Origin: Rubellimicrobium sp. CFH 75288
GTDB lineage: Bacteria > Pseudomonadota > Alphaproteobacteria > Rhodobacterales > Rhodobacteraceae
Direction: 5' to 3'
Length of the DNA stretch: 64,000 bases
Assembly: GCF_009904055.1 (NCBI RefSeq)
Contig: NZ_WYDP01000001.1
Span: forward strand, 434,001 to 498,000
Shown here piece after piece: positions 52,587 through 61,249 of this stretch (within the stretch, counting starts at the first letter, position 1; each line of letters starts with the position of its first letter). A model generated the notes under the pieces. It was not told the origin of the DNA. It did not search any database and was given only the letters and a program-made list of their open reading frames with translations. Both the position numbers and the translations under genes were made by a program.

Positions 52587-52613
52587 TGCGCCGGTCGCCT
52601 GACGACCGCACGG
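52587..52613. terminator. Convergent hairpin after the second sugar transporter
   Basis: CGGTCG (52592-52597) pairs with CGACCG (52603-52608) around a 5-nt loop, flanked by further GCGC pairing. It lies between two convergent operons; no T-run. Confidence 0.45.
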
Positions 52614-52635
52614 CGCGGTGCCGCCGCGGGCCGGC

Positions 52636-54438
52636 CTACGCCTCGGCGACAAGATGCCCCTCCCCCATGTCGCGCAGGGCCATGCGGGCGGGCGGGTCGC
52701 CGCGGCGGCGGACGGGCGAGGGGATCTCGCGCGCCTCGCGCAGGCGGGGGGGGCGGACGTGGCGGGGATCGGGGACGGGGACGGCCTCGATCAGTCGGCG
52801 GGTATAGGGGTGGCGCGGGTCACCGAAGACCTGCGCGCGGGTGCCCGTCTCGACGATCTGGCCGAGATACATCACCGCCACGCGGTCCGCGATGGAATCC
52901 ACCACCGCCATGTCGTGCGAGATGAACAGGTAGGACACCCCGAGTTCGTCCTGCAGCTCCTTCAGGAGCGCAAGGACGCGCGCCTGCACCGAGACGTCGA
53001 GGGCCGACACGCTCTCGTCCGCGACGATGAGCCTGGGGTCGAGCGCGAGGGCGCGGGCGATGCAGATGCGCTGGCGCTGCCCGCCGGAGAATTCGTGCGG
53101 ATAGCGGTCCAGCGCGGTGCGGGGCAGGCCCACGCGCTCGAACAGCGCCTCGGCCTTGGCCCGCCGCTCGGCCCGGCTGCCGATGCCGTGGATCGCCAGC
53201 GGCTCGGCCACGAGGTCGCCCACGCGCATCCGGGGATCGAGCGCGGCGGCCGGGTCCTGGAACACGAGCTGGGCATCGCGGCGCACGGCACGGGTGACAT
53301 CGCGCTGGCCGCGCAGGATGCGCCCGGCCACCTCGATTTCGCCCGAGAAGGGAACCAGACCTGCGATCGCGCGGGCGATGGTGGACTTGCCGCAACCCGA
53401 CTCGCCCACGAGCGCGAAGGTCTCGCCGGGGGCGATGGTCAGGGACACGCCCTCGACGGCATGGACGCGGTGGGTCGGCCGGCCGAGCAGCCCGCGGCCC
53501 GTGTCGAAGCCCACGACGAGATCGCGCAGGGCCAGCACGGGCGGGCCCGCCACGGGGCGGGGAGGTGCCGGGGGGCGGGCCCCCATGCGGGGAACGGCGG
53601 CGAGGAGCGCACGGGTATAGTCCGCGGCCGGGGCCTCGAACACGGTTGCGACGGGACCCTCCTCCACGGTGCGGCCGTCCTTCATCACGAGGACGCGGTC
53701 GGCCATCTCGGCCACCACGCCCATGTCGTGGGTGATGAGGACAAGCGCGGTGCCGGTGTCGCGCTTCAGGTCGCGCAGCAGGTCGAGCACCTCGCGCTGG
53801 ACGGTGACGTCGAGGGCGGTGGTGGGTTCGTCGGCGATCAGCACGTCGGGGCGCAGCGCGAGCGCCATCGCGATCATCACGCGCTGGCGCATGCCCCCCG
53901 AGAGTTCGTGCGGATACTGGGAGAGGCGGCGCTCGGGTTCGGAGAGGCGCACCGCCCGGAGCGCGTCGAGGGCGCGGCCGCGCGCCTCGCGGGCAGACAG
54001 CGGCTCGTGGGCGCGGATCGCCTCGACAAGCTGGGCGCCGACGGTCATGACCGGGTTGAGCGAGGTCATCGGCTCCTGGAAGATCATCGCCACGCGGTCG
54101 CCGCGGATGGCGCGCATCCGCCGCTCGGGCAGGCGCAAGAGGTCCGTGCCGCCCAGCATCACCCGACCTGCCGTGGGGGCGACGTTCGGGGGCAGCAGGC
54201 CCATGACCGCGAGCGACGTGATGGACTTGCCCGAGCCGGATTCGCCCGCGATGGCGAGCGTCTCGCCGGAGCGGAGCGCAAAGCTCACCTCCTGCACCAG
54301 CGGGCGCGGACCGGCGGCGGTTGCGACCGAGACGGTCAGACCCTCGACCGACAGCACGGGCGCGACACCGGGGGAGCCGTCCGGCGGTGTGTCCGGGCCC
54401 TGAACGGCCCCGGAGCGGAGGGATGCGGTGCGGCTCAC
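52636..54438 (-). CDS. Peptide-type ABC transporter, fused DppD-DppF ATP-binding protein
   Basis: 600 residues from the GTG at 54438 (GTGA overlap with the formamidase stop). First NBD: GESGSGKSITSLAVMG, LSGGMRQRVMIAMAL, VLIADEPTTALDV. Second NBD: GESGCGKSTIARAIAG, FSGGQRQRICIARAL, LIVADESVSALDV. The C-terminal oligopeptide/dipeptide segment (RHPYTRRLIEAVPVPDP) is present after the second domain. It energises the permease pair further upstream in this operon. Last gene of the operon. Confidence 0.94.
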   Translation of the reverse strand: MSRTASLRSGAVQGPDTPPDGSPGVAPVLSVEGLTVSVATAAGPRPLVQEVSFALRSGETLAIAGESGSGKSITSLAVMGLLPPNVAPTAGRVMLGGTDLLRLPERRMRAIRGDRVAMIFQEPMTSLNPVMTVGAQLVEAIRAHEPLSAREARGRALDALRAVRLSEPERRLSQYPHELSGGMRQRVMIAMALALRPDVLIADEPTTALDVTVQREVLDLLRDLKRDTGTALVLITHDMGVVAEMADRVLVMKDGRTVEEGPVATVFEAPAADYTRALLAAVPRMGARPPAPPRPVAGPPVLALRDLVVGFDTGRGLLGRPTHRVHAVEGVSLTIAPGETFALVGESGCGKSTIARAIAGLVPFSGEIEVAGRILRGQRDVTRAVRRDAQLVFQDPAAALDPRMRVGDLVAEPLAIHGIGSRAERRAKAEALFERVGLPRTALDRYPHEFSGGQRQRICIARALALDPRLIVADESVSALDVSVQARVLALLKELQDELGVSYLFISHDMAVVDSIADRVAVMYLGQIVETGTRAQVFGDPRHPYTRRLIEAVPVPDPRHVRPPRLREAREIPSPVRRRGDPPARMALRDMGEGHLVAEA

Positions 54439-55394
54439 TCGAACACGGCCCTCGGGAAGTAGAAGCTGACCACCCAGTTGGGCAGGTCCACCACCTCGGA
54501 GATGCGCAGATCGCCGCAGACCGAGCAGAGCATGTAGGCATCCGCCGCCGACATGCCGCGCGTGGCGCAGAGCAGGTCGATCATGGCCGACACGGCATCG
54601 CGCGCGCCTGCCATGAGGTCCGGGCCGATGCCGGTCGTGACCTCGTAGCCCTTGACGTCGAGATGGCGCGTCACGGGACCGAGCGTGGTGAAGCGGGGGG
54701 TCCTGAGATTGGCGCCCTTCACGAGGTCGAGCGTCAGGATCGCGTCCATCGGACTCTCGATGGCGGTGCCGCACACCTCGCCGTCTCCTTGCGCGGCATG
54801 GGTGTCGCCCACCGAGAACAGCGCGCCCGCGACCTCGACCGGCAGGTAGAGCGTCGTGCCGGCGGAGAGGTCGCGGATGTCGAGGTTGCCGCCGACGCGC
54901 CGGGGGGGCACGACGGAGTGCTGGCCGGGCTCGGCCAGCGCGTTGCCGATCGTGCCAGCGAACGGCTTGAGCGGGATGCGCGCCTCGCGGCCCCACATGG
55001 CGGGGGCCAGCGTCGCGGCGTTGTAGGTCCAGACGATCAGCGCGGGGTCCGGGAACTGGTCGGCGAGCAGCCCGAAACCAGGGATGTTGGCGGTCCAGCC
55101 CCAGGCCGTTCCCTCGCGCCGCTGGGGCACGAAGTCCTCGATCGTGACCTTGAGCGCGTCGCCCGGCTCCGCCCCCTCGACCCAGATTGGACCGGAGACG
55201 GGGTTGATGCGCGCGAAGTCGAGATTGACGACATCGGCAAGGGTGGAGGACGGGCCGAGCTGGCCCGCCGAGGAATCCTGGCAGTGAAACAGGATGGTCG
55301 ATCCCGGAGCGACCCTCTCGGCCGGGACAAGCGCGTTGTCCCAGCCGAAATGGTGCTGGTGCCCGTGGATCGTGTAGTCACAGGCCCTGCACAT
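54435..55394 (-). CDS. fmdA: Formamidase/acetamidase family amidohydrolase
   Basis: 319 residues. FmdA_AmdA family features: HHFGWDNALVPAERVAPG, ILFHCQDSSAGQLG, INPVSGPIWVEGAEPGDAL, and SVGDTHAAQGDGEVCGTAIE. It releases ammonia from a short amide in the cytoplasm. Shorter than the ~400-residue formamidases of fungi and Methylophilus, matching the bacterial ~310-residue type. It lies between the binding protein and the ATPase genes of the importer, suggesting that the transported substrate is an amide or peptide-like compound which this enzyme deamidates. Confidence 0.92.
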   Translation of the reverse strand: MCRACDYTIHGHQHHFGWDNALVPAERVAPGSTILFHCQDSSAGQLGPSSTLADVVNLDFARINPVSGPIWVEGAEPGDALKVTIEDFVPQRREGTAWGWTANIPGFGLLADQFPDPALIVWTYNAATLAPAMWGREARIPLKPFAGTIGNALAEPGQHSVVPPRRVGGNLDIRDLSAGTTLYLPVEVAGALFSVGDTHAAQGDGEVCGTAIESPMDAILTLDLVKGANLRTPRFTTLGPVTRHLDVKGYEVTTGIGPDLMAGARDAVSAMIDLLCATRGMSAADAYMLCSVCGDLRISEVVDLPNWVVSFYFPRAVFE

Positions 55395-55400
55395 GCGCCC

Positions 55401-57032
55401 TCACTCGGTCACGTAGACATAGTCGTAGTTGATCGGGATCGACACCGGATCGACGTAGAGCTCGTCCGCGCCGCCCATGCGGGGCGAGCGCATGGTGAAG
55501 CGCTCCTCGTGGAACACGGGCGCCCAGGGGGCATCCTCCATGATGCGCGCATAGATCTCGGTCCACAGGGCGAGACGCTCCTCGGCCTGCGCGGGATCGG
55601 ACATGGAATCCGCCCGCTCGGCCATCGCGTCGAGGTCCTCGTTGCAGTACTTGGCCCAGTTCCAGCCGCCTTCCCCGGCGCCGGCGCAGCCGAGGATCGG
55701 GTAGTAGAAGTTGGCAGGGTCGGGGAAGTCCGCGATCCAGGCCATGCCGCCCGACCAGATCATCGGCGCCGTGCCCGCGCCGCCCGCCTCGATCACGTTG
55801 GCCTGGGCGAGCGACTGGATCGAGGCGCGAATGCCGATGGCCGCAAGGTCCTGCTGGATCGCCTGGGCGATGCGGGGGTTGGGATCGGTGTTCATCACGA
55901 ACAGTTCGGTGTCGAACCCGTCCGGGTAGCCCGCCTCGGCGAGCAGCGCCCGCGCCCCCTCCGGGTCGTAGGGATAGCCCTCGTAGTCCGGGTCGTAGCC
56001 GGGCATGGAGGGCGGCAGCGGCTGGTTGGCGGGCACCGCGCGGCCGTTGATGATCTGGATCACGCGGTCCTTGTTGATCGCCATGTTGACCGCCTGGCGC
56101 ACGCGCACGTCGTCGAAGGGCGGCTCGGTGACGTTCATCGTGACGTAGCCGGTATGGAGCTGTCCGCCCCGGACGACGCGCTCGGCCTGGTCGGGATCGT
56201 CCATGACCTGCTGGAACTGCGCGGGCGGGATGCCGTCGCCGGGAATGTCCACCTCTCCGTTCTGGAGGCGCAGCAGCGCCACGGTCGGCTCTTGGCCCAC
56301 CTCGATCGTGATCCGGTCGAGATAGGGCAGCCCCTCCATCCAGTAATCCTCGTTGCGCTCGAAGACGAGACGCTGGCCCAGCGTCCATTCGCCGAGTCGG
56401 TAGGCGCCCGTGCCGACCGGGTTGCGGCCGAAGTCGGCCCCGTGCTCCTCGACCGCCTCGCGCGGGACGACATAGGAGAAGTTGATCGCCATGACGTGCA
56501 GGAAGGTGGCGTCGGGGCGCGACAGCGTGATGCGCACGGTGCGCGGGTCCACGACCTCCACGCCCGACAGGCCCTCCGCCTCGCCGGCCATCTGCGCGTC
56601 GAAGCCCTCGATCATCCCGAAGAAGCCCGCGCCGGGGGACTGGGTCTCGGGGTCGGTGACGCGGTCGAGCGAGTACTTCACGTCCTCGGCCGTCATCTCG
56701 CGCCCGTTGTGGAAGCGCACGCCCTCGCGCAGGGTGAAGGTGTAGGTCAGCCCGTCGTCGGAGATCTCGACGCTCTCGGCCAGGCCGGGGCGCAGGTCCG
56801 TGGTGCCGGGGACGTAGTCCATCAGCCCGTCGAACAGCGACTTGATCATCGACCAGTTCTGCCAGTCGTAGCCGATGGCCGGGTCGAGGGTGGCCACGTC
56901 GTCCTTGTAGGTGATGACGATGGCGCCGCCCTGCCGGGCATCGGGGTCGGGCTGCCAGCCGTTCCCGTCCTGGGCCAGGGCCGGCAGGGCCAGCGCGGCG
57001 AGAAGCGCGGTGGAGGCGAGGAGTCTCTTCAT
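55401..57032 (-). CDS. Peptide-type ABC transporter, periplasmic substrate-binding protein
   Basis: 543 residues with signal peptide MKRLLASTALLAALALPALA. SBP_bac_5 features: VATLDPAIGYDWQNWSMIK, TFTLREGVRFHNGREMTAED, NPVGTGAYRLGEW and FDDVRVRQAVNMAINKD. The aromatic-rich site near WIADFPDPANFYYPILG is where a peptide-like ligand is usually bound. The gene is followed by the formamidase gene (6 nt), so the ligand may be an amide. Confidence 0.94.
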   Translation of the reverse strand: MKRLLASTALLAALALPALAQDGNGWQPDPDARQGGAIVITYKDDVATLDPAIGYDWQNWSMIKSLFDGLMDYVPGTTDLRPGLAESVEISDDGLTYTFTLREGVRFHNGREMTAEDVKYSLDRVTDPETQSPGAGFFGMIEGFDAQMAGEAEGLSGVEVVDPRTVRITLSRPDATFLHVMAINFSYVVPREAVEEHGADFGRNPVGTGAYRLGEWTLGQRLVFERNEDYWMEGLPYLDRITIEVGQEPTVALLRLQNGEVDIPGDGIPPAQFQQVMDDPDQAERVVRGGQLHTGYVTMNVTEPPFDDVRVRQAVNMAINKDRVIQIINGRAVPANQPLPPSMPGYDPDYEGYPYDPEGARALLAEAGYPDGFDTELFVMNTDPNPRIAQAIQQDLAAIGIRASIQSLAQANVIEAGGAGTAPMIWSGGMAWIADFPDPANFYYPILGCAGAGEGGWNWAKYCNEDLDAMAERADSMSDPAQAEERLALWTEIYARIMEDAPWAPVFHEERFTMRSPRMGGADELYVDPVSIPINYDYVYVTE

Positions 57033-57061
57033 CGGTTCTTGGTCTCCCTGATGGTTGTGGT

Positions 57062-57982
57062 TCAGCGCAGCGTGATGCGCGGGTCGATGAGGGGGGCCAC
57101 GATGTCTGCGAGCAGGTTGCCGAGGATGATCCCCACCGCCGAGACGAGGGTGACGCCCATGATGATGGGGATGTCCACGCGCTGGATCGCCTGCCAGGCG
57201 AGCTGGCCGATGCCGGGCCAGCCGAACACGCTCTCGACCACGACGATGCCGCCCATGAAGATGCCGATGTCGATGCCGATCATGGCGACGATGGGCAGGA
57301 TCGCGTTGGGCAGCGCGTGCCGGACGATCACGCGGGCGCGGGTCAGGCCCTTGGCGCGGGCGGTGCGCACGAAATCCTGGCGCAGCACCTCGATCATGCT
57401 CGAGCGCATCATGCGCGAATACCAGCCCGCCCCGAGCAGGCCGAGCGTGAGCGCGGGCAGGATCAGGTGGGCGAAGGTGCCGTAGCCGCCGATGGGCAGC
57501 CAGCGCAGCCAGACGCCGAAGACGTAGAGGAGCAGCAGGCCCACGACGAATTGCGGCGCCGAGACACCCGCGAAGCTCGCCAGCATCAGGCCGGTATCGG
57601 TGGCCGTGCCGCGGCGCAGCGCCGCCCAGATGCCCATCGTGAGGCCGATGGCCACCTCGCAGGCGATGGCGGCGGCCATGAGCAGGAGCGTGGGCGGCAG
57701 GCGCGCCCAGATCAGCTCGGCCACCTCGGCGCGCTGGAGGTAGCTGCGCCCGAGGTCGAGATGCAGCAGGCCCCAGAGATAGCGGCCGTACTGGACCCAG
57801 AAGGGCTGGTCGAGGCCGAGCTGCTCGCGGATCGACTCGACGGTCTGCGCGGTGGCCGAACGGCCGGCGATCTGGCGCACGGGGTCGGCGGGCAGGACAT
57901 AGAGGAGGAAGAAGGTGATGAACGTCACGCCGAGCAGGATCAGCACGGACTGGAGCAGGCGGCGGGCGAGGTAGAGCGCCAT
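57062..57982 (-). CDS. Peptide-type ABC transporter permease (DppB type)
   Basis: 306 residues. N-terminal ALYLARRLLQSVLILLGVTF is the DppB start; DPVRQIAGRSATAQTVESI and LGLDQPFWVQYGRYLWGLL form the periplasmic loop; the EAA loop contains ARAKGLTRARVIVRHALPNA. Six transmembrane segments. It pairs with the DppC-type permease whose gene lies immediately upstream (3-nt gap). Confidence 0.94.
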   Translation of the reverse strand: MALYLARRLLQSVLILLGVTFITFFLLYVLPADPVRQIAGRSATAQTVESIREQLGLDQPFWVQYGRYLWGLLHLDLGRSYLQRAEVAELIWARLPPTLLLMAAAIACEVAIGLTMGIWAALRRGTATDTGLMLASFAGVSAPQFVVGLLLLYVFGVWLRWLPIGGYGTFAHLILPALTLGLLGAGWYSRMMRSSMIEVLRQDFVRTARAKGLTRARVIVRHALPNAILPIVAMIGIDIGIFMGGIVVVESVFGWPGIGQLAWQAIQRVDIPIIMGVTLVSAVGIILGNLLADIVAPLIDPRITLR

Positions 57983-57985
57983 CGG

Positions 57986-58879
57986 TCAGGCCCTCTCGCG
58001 CTGGGTGGGGTCGAGCACGTCGCGCAACCCGTCCCCCACGAGGTTGAAGGCGAGCGCGAGCACGAGGATCGCGAGGCCGGGAAAGAACACGAGCCACGGC
58101 GCGGCCTGGAAATACGTCTGGCTCTCGAAGATGATGTTGCCCCAGGAGGGATCGGGCGGCTGCACGCCGATGCCGAGGAAGGACAGCGTCGCCTCGAGCA
58201 GCACGGTCGTGGAGATGCCGAGCGTGCCATAGACGATGATCGTGGGCAGCAGGTGCGGCAGGATATGGAGCCCGAGGATGCGCCCGTGGCCCGCGCCGAT
58301 CGCGCGCTCGGCCTGCACGAAGTCGCGCTCGGCGAGCGAGGTCGTCTCGGTGTAGAGGACGCGCGCGACCTGCACCCAGTTCACGAGCGCGATCACGAGG
58401 GCCACGATCCAGAGCGAGGGACGCAGGATTGCGGCGAGGGCGATGGCGAGCAGCAGCGCCGGGAAGGCCATCATCAGGTCGGTGAACCGCATCAGCACGG
58501 CGCCGAGAAGGCCGCGGAAATAGCCTGCCGTGACGCCGACCAGCGTGCCGACCACGAGCGCCATGCCGTTGGCGACCACCCCGATCACGAGCGACGTGCG
58601 CGCGCCGTAAAGGATGCGGCTGAGCAGGTCGCGCCCCAGGAGGTCCGTGCCGAGCGGGAAGGCCCCGTCCGGGCCCCCGCCGGGAGGCAGCGGCGCGCCC
58701 TGGAGCGTCAGGCCGTCGAAATGCTGCGTGTTGGGATCGTAGGGCGCGAGCCAGGGGGCGAGGATTGCGGCCAGGACGGTGAGCACGATCACCACCAGCC
58801 CCGCGAAGGCGAGCGGCCGGCGGGCCAGCCGCGCGAGCGTGCCGCGGCGGCGCGGCTCAGGCAGGGCGATGTCGGTCAT
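57986..58879 (-). CDS. Peptide-type ABC transporter permease (DppC type)
   Basis: 297 residues. Starts with a charged tail and first helix LAFAGLVVIVLTVLAAILAP; then FPLGTDLLGRDLLSRILYGA; EAA loop GAGHGRILGLHILPHLLP. Six transmembrane segments. Gene order is C before B here, reverse of the usual dppBC. It overlaps the ANTAR-protein gene by 23 nt. Confidence 0.94.
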   Translation of the reverse strand: MTDIALPEPRRRGTLARLARRPLAFAGLVVIVLTVLAAILAPWLAPYDPNTQHFDGLTLQGAPLPPGGGPDGAFPLGTDLLGRDLLSRILYGARTSLVIGVVANGMALVVGTLVGVTAGYFRGLLGAVLMRFTDLMMAFPALLLAIALAAILRPSLWIVALVIALVNWVQVARVLYTETTSLAERDFVQAERAIGAGHGRILGLHILPHLLPTIIVYGTLGISTTVLLEATLSFLGIGVQPPDPSWGNIIFESQTYFQAAPWLVFFPGLAILVLALAFNLVGDGLRDVLDPTQRERA

Positions 58880-59462
58880 GCCGGCCTCCCCGGGCTGGGC
58901 CGCGCGCAGCCAGGATGCGCGCCGCAGCCTCCTCGATGGTCACCCGCCACTCCATCGCGCGGCGGCGCAGGGCGGCATAGCCCGCCTCCTCGCCCTGCCC
59001 CCCGGCCAGCAGGAGCACCGCGCGCAGGACCGTGCGCCGCTCGGCCAGACGAGCGCGCAGACCCTCCACCTCGGCGGCGAGCGCCCGGCGGGCGACGAAC
59101 GCGCTGTGGGCGATGAGCAGCGCCGAATACACGCCGCCGTCGCCCACGGGCTTGAGGAGCTGGGCGTCCGCGCCCATCGAGAGAGCCCATTCGATGCGGC
59201 CGGGCGCCTCGGAGCCGATGAGCGCGACCATGGGCATCGGCGCCTCGCCGGGCTTCCAGGGAAACTGCGCGTCGTGGCCGCGGTCCACGTCGAAGAACAC
59301 GAAGTCGGCCGCCAGGACCGAGGGGGCGAGGTCGGGCCAGTGCGCCTCCGCGGCGAGACCGATGGCCGCGAGCTGGCGCGTCAGCGCCTCCACGGTCGGG
59401 TGCGGGCGGTGCAGGATCGCCGCGCGGGCGCCGGCGAGAACCGGGGTGGCCAGGCGTCTCAT
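58857..59462 (-). CDS. AmiR-like ANTAR-domain antiterminator
   Basis: 201 residues. The N-terminal half resembles a receiver-type fold (FVFFDVDRGHDAQFPWKPGE, VALIGSEAPGRIEWALSMGA) without a clear acidic triad. A coiled-coil (LAAEVEGLRARLAERR) leads to the C-terminal ANTAR helix bundle (YAALRRRAMEWRVTIEEAAA RILAA as a split motif). ANTAR proteins bind nascent RNA and prevent termination. In amide-degradation operons AmiR is held inactive by AmiC, whose gene precedes it here by an ATGA overlap. Confidence 0.85.
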   Translation of the reverse strand: MRRLATPVLAGARAAILHRPHPTVEALTRQLAAIGLAAEAHWPDLAPSVLAADFVFFDVDRGHDAQFPWKPGEAPMPMVALIGSEAPGRIEWALSMGADAQLLKPVGDGGVYSALLIAHSAFVARRALAAEVEGLRARLAERRTVLRAVLLLAGGQGEEAGYAALRRRAMEWRVTIEEAAARILAARGPARGGRHDRHRPA

Positions 59463-60499
59463 GGCGTGACGGCCCTCAGATGCGGAGCGGCGGGCAGCGA
59501 CGGGCGGCGGGACAGATAGGGGTCCGGGGCGACGGCCTCGTGCCGCTCCAGCACCCGGAACGCGCCGCCCTCCACCTGCGCGATCAGCACGGGCAGGGTG
59601 GCGTGGTGCGTGGCCGGGTCGATGGCGAGCAGGCCGCCGTCGGGGGCGGCAAGGAGCGCGTCGAGCGGCGCCTCCGGCCCGGCGCTGGCCATGCGCCGCG
59701 CGAGGCTCAGGACGGCGGCATGGGCGGCGGTCTCGAAGGACCCGAGGCCCTGCCCGAAGGAGGGCCCGGCGGCGATCAGCCCCTCGGCCGCAGGCCCGAG
59801 CGCGGGCAGTTCGCATTCGGTGAGATTGCAGGAGAGGACCGGGACGGCGAGGTCCTCGGCGCGCAGGCCGGCCATCGCGCGCAGGAAGGCGTAGGAGGAG
59901 GCGCCGACGAGGCTGTTGAGCACGAAGTCGGGCCGTGTGGCGCGGATCTCGGCCACGAGGCGGCCCACATCCTCGTCGCCCAACGGCAGGTGCCGCTCGG
60001 CCAGCACACGCCCCCCTGCCCCCTCGATCAGGTCGCGGGCCACCCGGTTCGTCTCCCAGCCCCAGATGTAGTTGGAGCCTGCGAGGACGACGCGGCGGCC
60101 GAAGCGCGGAACCGCCCAGGCGAGCAGCGGCACGAGATGCTGGCTCGGGCAGGCATGGGCATAGACGACCTGCGAGGAGGCCTCGAAGCCTTCGTAGGGG
60201 CAGGGATACCACAGCACGGTGCCGGTGCGCTCGAGCGCGGGGATGACCTCCTTGCGGCTCCAGGAGGTGACGCAGCCCAGGACATGGCGCGCGCCCTCGG
60301 CGGCCAGTTCGGCGCAGAGGGGGGCATAGGCATCGGCCTCGCCCGCCGGGTCGCGCTCCACGGGATCGAGCGTGAGGGGCAGCGAGGGATCGGCATTGAC
60401 CGCCTCGATCGCGCGCAGGGCGCCCGCCCGGCAGGCATCGGCCAGCAGGCGGTAGGTGCCCGAGCGCGACAGGAGCAGGCCGATTCGCACCGAGGTCAC
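59459..60499 (-). CDS. AmiC-like amide sensor (periplasmic-binding-protein fold, cytoplasmic)
   Basis: 346 residues from the GTG at 60499, chosen because GGGGGAC precedes it and the protein then starts MTSVRIGLLLSRSGTYRLLA. No signal peptide is present, which fits a cytoplasmic sensor and not a transport protein. Peripla_BP_5/AmiC features: ALRAIEAVNADPSLPLTL, HVLGCVTSWSRKEVIPALE, VLAGSNYIWGWETNRVARD and VPVLSCNLTECELPALG. It should bind a small amide and release the ANTAR partner. Confidence 0.87.
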   Translation of the reverse strand: MTSVRIGLLLSRSGTYRLLADACRAGALRAIEAVNADPSLPLTLDPVERDPAGEADAYAPLCAELAAEGARHVLGCVTSWSRKEVIPALERTGTVLWYPCPYEGFEASSQVVYAHACPSQHLVPLLAWAVPRFGRRVVLAGSNYIWGWETNRVARDLIEGAGGRVLAERHLPLGDEDVGRLVAEIRATRPDFVLNSLVGASSYAFLRAMAGLRAEDLAVPVLSCNLTECELPALGPAAEGLIAAGPSFGQGLGSFETAAHAAVLSLARRMASAGPEAPLDALLAAPDGGLLAIDPATHHATLPVLIAQVEGGAFRVLERHEAVAPDPYLSRRPSLPAAPHLRAVTP

Positions 60500-60811
60500 G
60501 GGTCGCGGTCCCCCAAAAGCCAAGCGCCCCGCGCCGCACCCCCTTGGACCGGGAGGCGCGGCACGAGGCGCGGTTGCCGACCGGGCGCGGGCCCGGCATG
60601 TGCTTCTACCATGCGCCCCCGGCGGAGCGCGTCAAGGTCCTTGATGGGCAAGAGCCGGGCGTTGCCCGTCCGGTGGGCGGCCGGCCGGGGGCTGCCGCTT
60701 TTCGGGGCGGTCCCGGAAGGCCGGAGCACGGGGGGCACGGCCCCGCAGCGGCGGCGCGGCGCCGGACGGGCGCCCTTGCCAACCGCTCCCGCACGTCGCG
60801 ATAGTCGGACC
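60500..60811. promoter_or_regulatory. Divergent leader region between the AmiC-like gene and the ModE-like gene
   Basis: 312 bp without a gene. Toward the AmiC-like gene it contains several inverted repeats that could form RNA hairpins: CCGGGC/GCCCGG (60581-60586 with 60591-60596), GCATG/CATGC (60596-60600 with 60610-60614), the near-palindrome TCAAGGTCCTTGA (60632-60644) and GGGCAA/TTGCCC (60646-60651 with 60662-60667). A TTTT on the minus strand (60518-60515) lies just before the AmiC-like start. These could be an ANTAR-controlled leader. Toward the ModE-like gene there is TTGCCA (60776-60781), 18 bp, GATAGT (60800-60805). Confidence 0.45.
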
Positions 60812-61183
60812 ATGACCGACAAGGCCAGCCGCGAGCGCCTCCACATCCGGATCGTCTTCGGCGACGAGCGGATGATCGGGCCGGGCAAGGCCGAATTGCT
60901 GGAGCGCGTCGATCGCTCCGGCTCCATCGCCGCGGCGGGCCGCGAGATGGGGATGAGCTACAAGCGCGCCTGGCAGCTGATCGGCACGATGAACAGCATG
61001 TTCAGGGACCCCGTCGTGGACCGCACCCGCGGCGGCCCGGGCGGAGGCGGCGCGGTCCTGACCGAGACCGGCCGACGGGTGCTGGCGCTCTATCGCGCGT
61101 TCGAGGCGGATGCGGCCCGGGCAGGAGCCGCGCATCTGGACGCGCTGCGGGCGATGCTCAGGGATATACCCGGTCAGAAATAA
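60812..61183 (+). CDS. ModE-like winged-helix regulator, DNA-binding domain only
   Basis: 123 residues. The winged-helix domain shows KAELLERVDRSGSIAAAGRE, MGMSYKRAWQLIGTMNSMF and the wing RTRGGPGGGGAVLTETG, the usual ModE N-terminal arrangement. The C-terminal molbindin/TOBE pair of E. coli ModE is absent, so molybdate sensing is not obvious. It lies 66 nt upstream of modA. There is no clear ribosome site; the ATG may coincide with the transcription start (leaderless). Confidence 0.9.
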   Translation: MTDKASRERLHIRIVFGDERMIGPGKAELLERVDRSGSIAAAGREMGMSYKRAWQLIGTMNSMFRDPVVDRTRGGPGGGGAVLTETGRRVLALYRAFEADAARAGAAHLDALRAMLRDIPGQK

Positions 61184-61249
61184 CGCTTGCCCGACCGGCG
61201 GTGGCCCTGCGATATGGTCCGGCAGCAAGATCCCGAGGGACATGTCCCG

